A stretch of 32,413 bases of DNA from Verrucomicrobiota bacterium (GCA_028293565.1 JAQGON010000078.1:1-32413); one strand, 5' to 3'; positions 7,235 to 17,237 are shown, counted from the first letter of the stretch. Made by a program: numbers and translations. The notes: a model not told the origin generated them from the letters alone.

Positions 7235-8932
7235 TCAGGGCTGGTTGCTGAAGAGATAATGGCCCGCGGACTGCCCGAGCAAATGATAATGAAACGCCGG
7301 ATCGGCCAGCAGATCCTTCACATCCCGGCGGCGGGCGACGACCCAGATCCGCCCGGGTGCGTCCCACAGCCGCCGAAACTCGGCTTCGCCGATGAAGCGC
7401 CCGCTCGCGCGCGCCGCCGCGTCCTCCTCGAGCTCGAGCTCGCCCTTGAAATCCACGAGGTCGACCGTGCGCGCCGAGTAGTAGGTGAAATCGTGGAAAA
7501 ATTCATGGTAGTGCATCACGCGGTCGCCCTCGCGCGCCAGCGCGCGGACCTGGAGGGCCAGTTCCTTCGTCCCCGGCCGCATGATGTGCGGCGCCGCAAA
7601 CTGGAGCACGGCGAAGAACGCCGCCATCGTGACAAACACCGCGGTCAGCGCGGCCAGGCTTCCGCGAACCTTCGCCAGCCACGGGGCGAACACGCCGCCG
7701 AGGACCAGGACCGCCGCCATCGCGAATGCGGCCGGTCGCAGCGCCAGCGCCTGCGCCGGATCCAGGCGAAACACCGCCGGCCGCATCACGGCGACCGACA
7801 GCGCCACCGCCAGCAGGCCGCTGAGAAACGAAAAGACCCCGAAGCCGAAGCGGAGCCGGCGCGGCTCGCCGGCCTCCACTACCTTCGCGAGCCACGCGCC
7901 GATCAGCACCGCCAGCGCGGGAAACACGGGAAGGATGTACGGCGGCAGCTTCGACGCCGACTTCGTGAAGAAGAGAAAGACAAACACCACCCACGTCACG
8001 AGAAACCACGCCTCGGCGTTCCGGCCGCGCGCCGCCCAGCCGCCCCGCAGATGGTCGCGCAGCGCCGGGGCGAGGAATCCGACCCAGGGAATCAATCCCG
8101 CGAAGACGATTCCGATGTAATACCACCAGGCGGCGGTCCGCGACGCCGCCGGCGTCATGAACCGCAGCCAATGCTCGTACACGAAATACCGGTGGGCCCA
8201 CGTTTCGTTGCGCGAGGCCGCCAGGAGATGCCACGGCACCGTGATCGCGAGAAAAAGGACCAGCCCGGTCGGGAGATAAAACGGGCGCAGCCGCTTCCAT
8301 TGGTTGAAGACGAGCAGCCAGAGAAACATCACGGCGCCCGTCACCAGCACGCCGATCAGCCCTTTCGTCAGCGTCGCGCAGGCCGCTCCCAGATACAGTC
8401 CATAAAAGAGCCGGCGCCGGCGCGGACCGGCGGGCTCGTTCACGCCGAGGATGAAGCAGAACAGCGCCGCGCTCATCAGGACCGACACCGCCATGTCGAG
8501 CAGGAGGATGTGCGCGAGCGCGAAATAGAGCAGCGACGTGCCGAGCACGAGCGCCGACGCGATGCCGGCGTCGCGCCCATAGAGCCGGCGCGCCGCGGCG
8601 TACGTCAGCAGCACGCCGCCGAGGGCGAACAGCGCGGCCGGCGCACGGGCCGACCACTCGCCGGGCCCGAGGACGCGCAGCGCCGCGGCCGTCGCCCAAT
8701 ACATGAGCGGCGGCTTTTCGAAATAGTTCACGCCGTTGAGCCGCGGCGTCACCCAGTCTCCCGCGGCAATCATCTCGCGCGGGATTTCCGCGTACCGGCC
8801 CTCGTCGGGATTGCCCAGCGGATAACTTCCCAGCCGGAACCCGAACAGCAGCGCGAACAGCAGCGCGAGCCAGAGCAGGTCGCGCGACCAGGCGACGGGG
8901 GCCGGCGCGGCGGGGGATTCAGGGCGAAACAT
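7235..8932 (-). CDS. arnT: 4-amino-4-deoxy-L-arabinose lipid A transferase ArnT
   Basis: A 565-residue polytopic membrane glycosyltransferase of the GT83/PMT-like family, close to the roughly 550 residues of E. coli ArnT. It moves L-Ara4N from undecaprenyl phosphate to the lipid A phosphates on the periplasmic side, which lowers negative charge and gives resistance to polymyxin and cationic peptides in the organisms studied. After the first membrane helix comes YPLGNPDEGRYAEIPREM, whose Asp43-Glu44 lie in the first periplasmic loop where the catalytic Asp of the fold sits; YFEKPPLMYW follows, also typical. About a dozen hydrophobic segments are visible, then a soluble C-terminal domain from roughly residue 440. 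It is the first gene of the operon, unlike the arnBCADTEF order of enterobacteria. Confidence 0.9.
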   Translation of the reverse strand: MFRPESPAAPAPVAWSRDLLWLALLFALLFGFRLGSYPLGNPDEGRYAEIPREMIAAGDWVTPRLNGVNYFEKPPLMYWATAAALRVLGPGEWSARAPAALFALGGVLLTYAAARRLYGRDAGIASALVLGTSLLYFALAHILLLDMAVSVLMSAALFCFILGVNEPAGPRRRRLFYGLYLGAACATLTKGLIGVLVTGAVMFLWLLVFNQWKRLRPFYLPTGLVLFLAITVPWHLLAASRNETWAHRYFVYEHWLRFMTPAASRTAAWWYYIGIVFAGLIPWVGFLAPALRDHLRGGWAARGRNAEAWFLVTWVVFVFLFFTKSASKLPPYILPVFPALAVLIGAWLAKVVEAGEPRRLRFGFGVFSFLSGLLAVALSVAVMRPAVFRLDPAQALALRPAAFAMAAVLVLGGVFAPWLAKVRGSLAALTAVFVTMAAFFAVLQFAAPHIMRPGTKELALQVRALAREGDRVMHYHEFFHDFTYYSARTVDLVDFKGELELEEDAAARASGRFIGEAEFRRLWDAPGRIWVVARRRDVKDLLADPAFHYHLLGQSAGHYLFSNQP

Positions 8933-8942
8933 GACGGAAGGT

Positions 8943-8958
8943 CGCCGGCCGGCCGGCG
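8943..8958. promoter_or_regulatory. 16-bp perfect palindrome upstream of arnT
   Basis: CGCCGGCCGGCCGGCG is perfectly self-complementary and lies 10 nt upstream of the arnT start, in the 115-bp divergent region between arnT and holA. It could be a protein-binding site or form a hairpin in the arnT leader that limits translation. GC-rich palindromes also arise by chance in DNA of this composition. Confidence 0.35.
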
Positions 8959-9047
8959 TGGTTCAAGGGAGCAGGCTGGAAGGCGCAGGAGGTTTGGCGA
9001 TTTTTTTCGTGCGCCCGGGCGGCGTTGCGCGCCAAATCGGCGGCGAC

Positions 9048-10142
9048 ATGGCGGCGGCGAAAAATTTCACCTTCATCTGCGGCTCCGACGATTTCCTCGT
9101 CGGCCGCCTCGGCCAGCAGCGCTTCGACGCGCTCGCGGCGGAGGCGTCCGACGAATTTTCCCGCGAAGTGCTGAACGGGTTTGCCGCCAACGTCGGCGAG
9201 GTCGAGACCACCCTCAGCCGGTTCCGGGAAAGCGTGCAGACCGTCCCGATGTTCGGCGGCCGGCGCGTCATCTGGCTCAAGGATGTGAATTTTCTCGCCG
9301 ACACCGTCACGGGCCGCGCGGAAAGCACCCTGCAGCTGGTGGAGGATCTCCAGCAGGTTCTCCAATCGGTGAACCCGGACGAGACGGCGGTGCTCGTCAC
9401 CGCCGCGCCCGTCGACCGCCGCCGCTCCTTCCCGAAATGGTGCGAGAAGAATGCCGACTTCACGCTGGTGGGCGGCGACGAGGGCGACGGCGCGCTGGAG
9501 GCCGTGGTCCTCGCCGAGGCGCAGGCCGTCGGCGCCGCGCTGTCGCCCGATGCGGCGCGTCTCCTGCTCGCGAAGATCGGCGGCAACACCCGGCTTCTCG
9601 TCGAGGAGGTCCACAAGCTCGCCACCTACGTCGGCATCGGCGAGACGATCCAGGACACGCACGTCGCCGAGCTCACGCCCAATGTCGCCGAAGGGGATTT
9701 CTTCGAGGCGGCCGAGGCCTTTTTCAGCGGCGACCTGCAGTGGACGCTGGCGGCGCTGCAGCGGCATTTCTTTTCCGGCGGCGATGCGCGGCCGGTGATT
9801 TCCGCCCTGCAGAACCGGAACCGCATCCTCCTGCAGGTGCGGGCGCTCGTCGATGCGGGCGACGTGCGCGTGGGCCCGCGGGGACTCGACGGATTCGCGA
9901 AGGCCCAGGCAGCGCATGCCGGGAAATTCGCGGGGGTCACCGAGAAGAGTTCGTACCATCTTTTCACCCAGAACCCCTGGTACCTCGGCAAGCTCGCGGG
10001 CAGCGCCAAACTCCCGACGCTGCGCCGGCTGATCGACAACCAGCAGGAATTCATCGGCGCCTTCGAGGAGATCACGCGCCGGGCCCACGAGCAGGAGGAA
10101 GTCCTCCGGGAGATGACCGTCCGCTGCCTGGCGGTCACCTGA
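9048..10142 (+). CDS. holA: DNA polymerase III subunit delta
   Basis: A 364-residue protein matching HolA, the clamp-loader subunit that opens the beta clamp. The N-terminal segment FTFICGSDDFLVGRL is the family signature (usually a Y-L-hydrophobic-G-x-D/E start). PMFGGRRVIWLKD near residues 65-77 and the middle DAARLLLAKIGGNTRLLVEEVHKLA are also typical. The C-terminal helical collar ends with QEEVLREMTVRCLA. The ATG at 9048 is taken because homology begins there, but it has no good ribosome binding site. A strong AGGAGG at 8987-8992 lies upstream in the same open frame (see findings). The gene is divergent from arnT and overlaps the convergent methyltransferase by 8 nt. Confidence 0.85.
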   Translation: MAAAKNFTFICGSDDFLVGRLGQQRFDALAAEASDEFSREVLNGFAANVGEVETTLSRFRESVQTVPMFGGRRVIWLKDVNFLADTVTGRAESTLQLVEDLQQVLQSVNPDETAVLVTAAPVDRRRSFPKWCEKNADFTLVGGDEGDGALEAVVLAEAQAVGAALSPDAARLLLAKIGGNTRLLVEEVHKLATYVGIGETIQDTHVAELTPNVAEGDFFEAAEAFFSGDLQWTLAALQRHFFSGGDARPVISALQNRNRILLQVRALVDAGDVRVGPRGLDGFAKAQAAHAGKFAGVTEKSSYHLFTQNPWYLGKLAGSAKLPTLRRLIDNQQEFIGAFEEITRRAHEQEEVLREMTVRCLAVT

Positions 10143-10815
10143 CGCCGCCGAAGACCGTGAAGGGCGCGTCGCGCCAAAAGCACTCGGGCTCGCTGAAACC
10201 GGCCGACCGCAGCAGCTCGAGTTCGACGCTGAGCGGCGGATAATAATCCTGTTTTCCCCACTCGGCGAAATAGTCGCGGGCCTGGCGCTCGGCGATGCCC
10301 TGGGTGCCCATGAAATCCGCCCACCACTGGAACGTCGCGTCCCGGAGCCATGGCGTGGTGCTCATCGTCGTGTCCGCGTTCGCGAACAGCCCGCCGGGCC
10401 GCAGCGCCTGATGAATGCTGGCGTAGATTTTCCCCTTGGCCGCGAGGTCCTTCACGTGGTGCAGCGCGATGCAGCCGACCACCGCGTCGCAGCGCGTCAG
10501 CGGCTCGGCAAACGAGCGCTCGACCAGCCGGACGCGGTCGCCGAAGCGGGCGCAGCGTTCCCGCGCCACCTCGAGCATCGCGGGATCGGTGTCCCAGATT
10601 TCAACCCGCACCCCGGGAAATTTCTCCGCGACGGCCGCGGCCAGCGCGCCGGTGCCGCCGCCCAGGTCCAGCACGGTGCCGCCGGGCGGCAGCCTGCCGG
10701 CCAGCAGCTTCAGCTGCACGGTCCGCATCGTGTCGTAGTTCGGAATCACCGTGCGGATGAACCGGTCGTAGTCCGAGATCCGGACGTGAAGGTGCGCGGA
10801 AACCGAATGGGCCAC
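10135..10815 (-). CDS. Class I SAM-dependent methyltransferase
   Basis: A 226-residue Rossmann-fold methyltransferase. Motif I is VLDLGGGTGALAAAVAEKF, which binds SAM; the acidic end of strand 2 is EIWDTDPAMLEVARERC; strand 4 gives DAVVGCIALHHVKD; and LRPGGLFANAD follows. This order is that of the methyltransferase 12/25 group acting on small molecules. The substrate cannot be inferred. The GTG at 10815 is chosen because CAGGG lies 7 nt before it and the protein then begins VAHSVSAHLHVRISDYDRF; the frame runs open much further upstream, but that part overlaps ppnP on the other strand and looks non-coding. The 3' end overlaps holA by 8 nt, convergent. Confidence 0.8.
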   Translation of the reverse strand: MAHSVSAHLHVRISDYDRFIRTVIPNYDTMRTVQLKLLAGRLPPGGTVLDLGGGTGALAAAVAEKFPGVRVEIWDTDPAMLEVARERCARFGDRVRLVERSFAEPLTRCDAVVGCIALHHVKDLAAKGKIYASIHQALRPGGLFANADTTMSTTPWLRDATFQWWADFMGTQGIAERQARDYFAEWGKQDYYPPLSVELELLRSAGFSEPECFWRDAPFTVFGGVR

Positions 10816-10899
10816 GCCGCGACCCTGCAAAAATCCGCGGCCGAGGCGAGTCCGGAGCGCGCTCTTGCGTCGGACGCGGGGACGACTTGAGCTTCCGCG

Positions 10900-11226
10900 A
10901 TGACCTCCCTCCCCACGCAATTTTCCGGTGTGACCGTCACGGCGAAGGCCAATGTCTACTTCGACGGCAAGGTCGTCAGCCACACGGTGCTCTTTCCCGA
11001 CGGCGCGAAGAAAACGCTTGGGCTGATTTTCCCCGGCTCGTTCCACTTCAACACCGGCGTCCCGGAACGGATGGAAATCGTCGCCGGAAAATGCCGGGTG
11101 ACCCTCGACAATGGGGACTCCACGCGGGACTACGCCGACGGCGAGCATTTCGACGTCGCGGGAAAGAGCGGGTTCACGATCAAGGTCGCGAACGGAACCT
11201 GCGAGTACATCTGCTCGTTTTTGTAA
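10900..11226 (+). CDS. ppnP: Pyrimidine/purine nucleoside phosphorylase PpnP (DUF1255)
   Basis: A 108-residue cupin-fold protein of the YaiE/PpnP family, which phosphorolyses several nucleosides to the base and ribose 1-phosphate in E. coli. The family features are visible: F-G-V-TAKANVYFDGKVVSHTV, then the hallmark LGLIFPGSFHFNTGVPERMEIVAGKCRV (about 43-70), GEHFDVAGKSGF, and the terminal CEYICSFL. The length is slightly above the E. coli protein. It is divergent from the methyltransferase gene and lies upstream of purB, so both plus-strand genes serve nucleotide metabolism. The ATG at 10900 has no clear ribosome binding site. Confidence 0.9.
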   Translation: MTSLPTQFSGVTVTAKANVYFDGKVVSHTVLFPDGAKKTLGLIFPGSFHFNTGVPERMEIVAGKCRVTLDNGDSTRDYADGEHFDVAGKSGFTIKVANGTCEYICSFL

Positions 11227-11227
11227 T

Positions 11228-11358
11228 CGGGAATCGCGGATCGCGATCGCAGTTCGGAGATCGTAGTTCGGAGTTCGGTTTCGGGTTGTCTTGCCGACGA
11301 CCAGCGAGGTGCCTGGAACTTTTCGCGATCCGCGATCCACAATTGAACATTGGCATCG
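11228..11358. repeat. 7-bp-periodic intergenic array bounded by 13-bp inverted repeats
   Basis: Immediately after the ppnP stop the sequence runs in steps of seven: units such as GGAATCG, CGGATCG, AGTTCGG, AGATCGT, AGTTCGG and AGTTCGG occupy 11230-11285. After a 38-nt spacer, two copies of CGCGATC (11324-11337) and weaker heptads follow. ATCGCGGATCGCG at 11233-11245 is perfectly inverted at 11324-11336, so the transcript could fold into a long hairpin. It fills the 164-bp ppnP-purB gap. It shares its period and the TTCGGA core with the array at 773-800. Confidence 0.65.
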
Positions 11359-11390
11359 GGCGCGCCCCCTGCTTATTCAGCGGGCTTGCT

Positions 11391-12833
11391 GTGAACGACC
11401 TCTCGCCGACCTCCGACCCGATTCCCAACGTCCTGGCCGAACGTTATGCGTCGTCGGCGATGAAGGACGTCTGGTCGCGGCACGGCCGCGTGGCGCTCGA
11501 ACGCGATTTCTGGATCGCAGTGATGAAGGCGCAGCGCGACCTCGGCGTGCCGATTCCGGCCGACGCGATCCGGGACTACGAGAAGGTGAAGGACCAGATC
11601 GACCTGGCGTCGATCGCGAAGCGCGAGCGCGTGACGCTGCACGACGTGAAGGCGCGCATCGAGGAATTCTCCGAGCTGGCCAAGCGCCAGTTCATCCACC
11701 TCGGCCTCACGAGCCGCGACCTGACCGAGAACGTCGAGCAGCTGCAGATTTTCCGCGCGCTCAAGGTGGTGCATTTCAAGGCGGCCGCCGCGCTGCTCGC
11801 GCTTTCCCGCCAGGCCGAGGCGCACCGCGACCTGATGATCACCGCGCGCACCCACAATGTCCCGGCCCAGCCGACGACGTTCGGGAAACGGCTGGCGATG
11901 TTCGGACAGGAACTGCTCATCGCGTTCGTGCGGGTGGAGGAGCTGCTGGCGCGGTATCCGGTCCGCGGACTCAAGGGCGCCGTCGGCACGCAGCTCGACC
12001 AGCTCACTCTCCTCGGCGGCGACGCGGCGAAGGTCGACCAGCTCGAGGCGCGCGTGCTGAAGCATCTCGGGTTTCACGCGTCGCTCGGCGCGGTCGGCCA
12101 GGTTTATCCGCGGTCGCTCGATTTTGAAGTCGTCACCGCGCTTCATCAGGCCGGCGCCGCCGCCGCGAGCTGCGCCACGACGCTGCGCCTCATGGCCGGA
12201 GCGGGACTGCTGACCGAGGGATTCCAGGACGGCCAGGTCGGCTCCTCCGCGATGCCGCACAAGGTCAACGCCCGGAACTGCGAGCGCATCTGCGGCTTCT
12301 CGACGATTCTCGCGGGCTATGTCGCGATGACCGCGGGCCTAGCCGGGCACCAGTGGAACGAGGGCGACGTGTCCTGCTCCGTCGTCCGCCGCGTCGCGCT
12401 GCCCGATGCGTTTTTTGCGATCGACGGATTGCTCGAGACTTACCTGACCGTCCTCCGCCAGATGGAGGTGTTTCCCGCCGCGGTAGGCGCCGAGAACCAG
12501 CGCAACCTGCCGTTCCTGGCGACGACCACGATCCTGATGGAGGCGGTGAAGCATGGCGCCGGGCGCGAGACGGCGCACGAGGCGATCAAGGAGCACGCCC
12601 TCGCCGCCGCGAAGGCGCTGCGCTCCGGGGGCGCCGACGCCGACCTGCTCACCCGCCTCGCAGGCGACAAGCGCGTCGGCCTCGGAAAAAAAGCGCTGCA
12701 GGCGATCCTCGCGGAGAACGCGCGTTTCGTCGGCGCGGCGCCGCACCAGGTCGACGCCTTCCTGGCCGAAGTGAAGCCCCTCGCGAAAAAGCACAAGGGC
12801 GCCGCGGAATACCGTCCGGCGCGGCTGCTCTGA
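11391..12833 (+). CDS. purB: Adenylosuccinate lyase
   Basis: A 480-residue lyase of the fumarase/aspartase superfamily. PurB cleaves SAICAR to AICAR and adenylosuccinate to AMP, each releasing fumarate, so it serves purine synthesis twice. The signature loop is GSSAMPHKVNARNCER near residue 285-300; the catalytic Ser lies in this flexible loop. TARTHNVPAQPTTFGKR and LTSRDLTENVEQLQ are the other two conserved blocks. The MPHKVN form resembles the actinobacterial PurB subgroup rather than MPYKRNP. The GTG at 11391 is chosen because homology begins soon after (IPNVLAERYASSAMKDVW); the frame is open upstream but covers the repeat array. It follows ppnP with a 164-bp gap. Confidence 0.92.
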   Translation: MNDLSPTSDPIPNVLAERYASSAMKDVWSRHGRVALERDFWIAVMKAQRDLGVPIPADAIRDYEKVKDQIDLASIAKRERVTLHDVKARIEEFSELAKRQFIHLGLTSRDLTENVEQLQIFRALKVVHFKAAAALLALSRQAEAHRDLMITARTHNVPAQPTTFGKRLAMFGQELLIAFVRVEELLARYPVRGLKGAVGTQLDQLTLLGGDAAKVDQLEARVLKHLGFHASLGAVGQVYPRSLDFEVVTALHQAGAAAASCATTLRLMAGAGLLTEGFQDGQVGSSAMPHKVNARNCERICGFSTILAGYVAMTAGLAGHQWNEGDVSCSVVRRVALPDAFFAIDGLLETYLTVLRQMEVFPAAVGAENQRNLPFLATTTILMEAVKHGAGRETAHEAIKEHALAAAKALRSGGADADLLTRLAGDKRVGLGKKALQAILAENARFVGAAPHQVDAFLAEVKPLAKKHKGAAEYRPARLL

Positions 12834-12874
12834 CTGCCGCACCGGGGAAGGGCCGGATTGCGCGTCATTTTTCC

Positions 12875-12890
12875 GGCGGATTTCGCCGCC
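12875..12890 (+). terminator. Possible weak terminator hairpin after purB
   Basis: GGCGG and CCGCC (12875-12879 and 12886-12890) can pair around the loop ATTTCG, 41 nt after the purB stop. The following sequence is CGAAAATTGGGTTTG, without a good T tract, so termination is doubtful. Confidence 0.25.
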
Positions 12891-12971
12891 CGAAAATTGG
12901 GTTTGCATACCTAGTGACCGACGCGCTTTCTTGCCCGTTCACGTTGTTTCCAACCCTTTATTCATACTGTC

Positions 12972-14228
12972 ATGGCTGAACTAGCAGGAAATGTTTTGGT
13001 GGGCCAGTCCGGTGGCCCCACCGCCGTCGTCAACGCCAGTGTCGCGGGCATCATCGCCGAGGCCTTGAACCACGATTGCGTGGAGGAAATTTACGGTTCG
13101 CTCAACGGCGTGCTCGGCCTCCTGCAGGAAGACCTGATCGACCTGGCTTCGGAGTCGCAGCAGCAGATCCGCGCCCTCCGGCACACGCCCGGAGCCGCCC
13201 TCGGGTCCTGCCGCTACAAGCTCAAGAAACAGGCCGACTACGACCGCGTGCTCGAGGTGTTCAAGGCGCACAACATCCGCTACTTTTTCTACATCGGCGG
13301 CAACGACTCCCAGGACACCGCCGCGAAGATCTCGGCGCACGCCAAGGCGCAGGGCTACGAGCTGCGCGTGATCGGCGTCCCGAAAACCGCCGACAACGAC
13401 CTGCCGGCGACGGATCATTGCCCCGGCTACGGCAGCGCGGCGAAGTTCATCGCCACCACCGTCCGCGAGCTCGCGGCCGACAACGAGGCGATGGGCCAGG
13501 GCGACCTGGTTTCGATCATCGAGGTGATGGGCCGGGGCGCCGGCTGGATCGCCGCCAGCGCCGCCCTCGCGAAACGCCGCGACCAGCCGCACGATTCGCC
13601 GCACCTGATCTACCTGCCGGAAATTCCCTTCAGCCAGGAAAAGTGCCTCGAGGACATCCGCCGCGTGCTCAAGCGCGAGAAGTTCTGCCAGATCGTCGTC
13701 GCCGAGGGGCTGACCGACGCCGACGGCAACTACGTCTCCGCCGATCCGGCGACCGACGCGTTCGGCCATGCCCAGCTCGGCGGCGTCGGCGAATTTCTCA
13801 AGGACCTCGTCGAAACCAACCTGCCCGGCGTGAAGGCGCGCCTGGCGGCGCCCGGCCTGATGCAGCGCTGCGCCGCGCACGCCGCGTCGAAGACGGATGC
13901 GGACGAGGCCTTCCTCGCCGGCCAGGGAGCGGTCAAGGCGGCGATCGACGGCGAAACGGACAAGCTCATCACGCTCGTCCGCGGCGACACCGACACGTAC
14001 TCCTGCGAAACCGGGCTCGCGCCGCTGGCCGACGTCGCGAACAACGTGAAGAAACTTCCCCGCGAATGGATCAACGAGGACGGCGTGAGCATGAACTTCC
14101 AGTTCATCCGCTATGCGCAGCCCCTCATCCAGGGAGAAGTGACGATCCCCCACGACAGCGGCGTGCCGGTGTTTGCGCGGCTGGATCGGGTCCGGGTCGA
14201 AAAGGTCCTGCCGGCATACGTCGCGTAA
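12972..14228 (+). CDS. Pyrophosphate-type 6-phosphofructokinase
   Basis: A 418-residue phosphofructokinase. It interconverts fructose 6-phosphate and fructose 1,6-bisphosphate; the sequence class points to pyrophosphate as phosphoryl donor, making the step reversible. GQSGGPTAVVNASVAG (11-26) is the phosphate loop. YIGGNDSQDTA at 107-117 has Asp112 at the position where PPi enzymes carry Asp and ATP enzymes carry Gly; the preceding residue is Asn111 instead of the usual Asp. GVPKTADNDLPATDHCPGYGSAAKF carries the Lys138 and Asp141/Asp143 catalytic pattern (PKT-DND), and EVMGRGAGWIAA follows. A 138-bp leader precedes it, and a strong terminator follows 24 nt after the stop, so it is probably transcribed alone. 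No clear ribosome binding site is seen. Confidence 0.9.
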   Translation: MAELAGNVLVGQSGGPTAVVNASVAGIIAEALNHDCVEEIYGSLNGVLGLLQEDLIDLASESQQQIRALRHTPGAALGSCRYKLKKQADYDRVLEVFKAHNIRYFFYIGGNDSQDTAAKISAHAKAQGYELRVIGVPKTADNDLPATDHCPGYGSAAKFIATTVRELAADNEAMGQGDLVSIIEVMGRGAGWIAASAALAKRRDQPHDSPHLIYLPEIPFSQEKCLEDIRRVLKREKFCQIVVAEGLTDADGNYVSADPATDAFGHAQLGGVGEFLKDLVETNLPGVKARLAAPGLMQRCAAHAASKTDADEAFLAGQGAVKAAIDGETDKLITLVRGDTDTYSCETGLAPLADVANNVKKLPREWINEDGVSMNFQFIRYAQPLIQGEVTIPHDSGVPVFARLDRVRVEKVLPAYVA

Positions 14229-14252
14229 TCCCGCGCAAGGTCTTCTGCTTTC

Positions 14253-14282
14253 AAAGCCGGTCCCGCAAGGACCGGCTTTTTT
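14253..14282 (+). terminator. Strong rho-independent terminator after the phosphofructokinase
   Basis: A perfect 11-bp stem (AAAGCCGGTCC/GGACCGGCTTT) with the 5-nt loop CGCAA ends in six T residues (14277-14282). It is the clearest terminator in the window and also separates the convergent dioxygenase gene. Confidence 0.92.
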
Positions 14283-14314
14283 GCGGGTGGAATATTGGCG
14301 CCAACGCGCTCCGC

Positions 14315-15055
14315 TTATTTCCCGTTCCGTCGCTCGCCGTTCACGATGAACGGTTCGGCAAACGCGATGAGCTCGCCGTTGGGACGCCGCAGCGGCTCGC
14401 CGGAATACTGCGGGAGATAAACCCGCCGCCAATGCGGCGTCGTGTTGTACCCGCTGCGGTGCAGGACCGTGCTCGAGAAGACCGCGATGCTCCCGGCCGG
14501 GACGATCACCGGGTCGCCGGGGTCGGCGCCAAAATAACCCTCGAGATCCTGGCTCTCCGGATTTTTCCGGTGCGGGAAAACCTCGCGCGATCCCGCGCGC
14601 GAGTAAGGCAGCAGGTGGACCGTGCCGTTGGCCTCGTTGACGTCGTCCAGCGTCACCCAGCAGGTGATGTACGGCCGGTGCGCGGTGCCGACGTAGGCGG
14701 AATCCTGGTGCCAGCTGAACTTGGTGCCCTTTTCCGGGCCCTTCACCACGAATTGCTCCCAAAACAGATAGGCGTTGTCGCCGAGCGTCGCGCGGCAGAT
14801 CTCGGCCATCACATCGCTGTAGATGAACTCGGCGAGACGGCTGCCCTTGTGGCGGTTCGCGATGAAGTACCGGCTGCCCCTGATGTTCAACCCCTGCTGT
14901 GTTTCGCCCGCGGCCTCCATTTCGTCATCGTAGGCCGAGATGAACTGCCCGCAGACCTCCCGCATCATCGCCAGGTGCGCCGGCGGGACCACGCTCGTGA
15001 GGATGAAAAACCCTTCATCGTGAAACTGCTGAACCTGGCTGGTGGTGATCGGCAT
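14315..15055 (-). CDS. Phytanoyl-CoA dioxygenase (PhyH) family protein
   Basis: A 246-residue Fe(II)/2-oxoglutarate-dependent oxygenase of the PhyH family. The iron ligands are visible: HQD at 116-118 (His116, Asp118) within KFSWHQDSAYVG, and the distal His199 in VLHRSGYN. The Arg that would hold 2-oxoglutarate lies shortly after in PHWRRVYLPQYS. The N-terminus QVQQFHDEGFFIL is the common family start. Such proteins hydroxylate varied small substrates, and the substrate cannot be told here. The ATG at 15055 is preferred; an in-frame GTG at 15073 would add six residues. It lies 87 nt downstream of cstA on the same strand and may be cotranscribed, though no functional link is obvious. Confidence 0.85.
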   Translation of the reverse strand: MPITTSQVQQFHDEGFFILTSVVPPAHLAMMREVCGQFISAYDDEMEAAGETQQGLNIRGSRYFIANRHKGSRLAEFIYSDVMAEICRATLGDNAYLFWEQFVVKGPEKGTKFSWHQDSAYVGTAHRPYITCWVTLDDVNEANGTVHLLPYSRAGSREVFPHRKNPESQDLEGYFGADPGDPVIVPAGSIAVFSSTVLHRSGYNTTPHWRRVYLPQYSGEPLRRPNGELIAFAEPFIVNGERRNGK

Positions 15056-15142
15056 TCCGCCGGGAGCTGACACGAAAACCGGCCGAAGCGGAACCAGATT
15101 TTCCGCGTCCCGAATTCAGGCCCGGGCAAATCCGGAGAAGCC

Positions 15143-17206
<2,064 letters not shown>

Positions 17207-17210
17207 GGGG

Positions 17211-17237
17211 TCAAAATCGAGGTGCTCGTGGAACCAT
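17211..17237 (-). CDS. Possible 8-codon upstream ORF (leader peptide) of cstA
   Basis: On the minus strand, GGGAGG (17247-17252) lies 9 nt before an ATG at 17237 that opens an eight-codon frame, MVPRAPRF, ending in TGA at 17211-17213. Only four bases separate the stop from the cstA ATG. This is the best ribosome binding site near cstA, and cstA itself has none at a working distance, so translation of the short frame followed by re-initiation is a reasonable inference. Chance occurrence cannot be excluded. Confidence 0.45.
   Translation of the reverse strand: MVPRAPRF

Noticed and set aside
7232-10243. Open frame of 1003 codons on the plus strand
   Set aside because: It runs antisense to arnT and in a wrong frame over holA. 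The predicted protein is Arg/His/Gln-rich without domains, as expected of shadow frames in GC-rich DNA.
10816-11340. N-terminal extension of the methyltransferase in an open minus-strand frame
   Set aside because: The segment is antisense to ppnP and reads through the heptad array; homology begins only after 10815.
12981-14762. Open frame of 593 codons (-) opposite the phosphofructokinase
   Set aside because: Antisense shadow; the product shows no family motif.
13076-15070. Open frame of 664 codons (+) over the phosphofructokinase and the dioxygenase region
   Set aside because: Low-complexity Arg-rich translation, conflicts with two well-supported genes and crosses a strong terminator.
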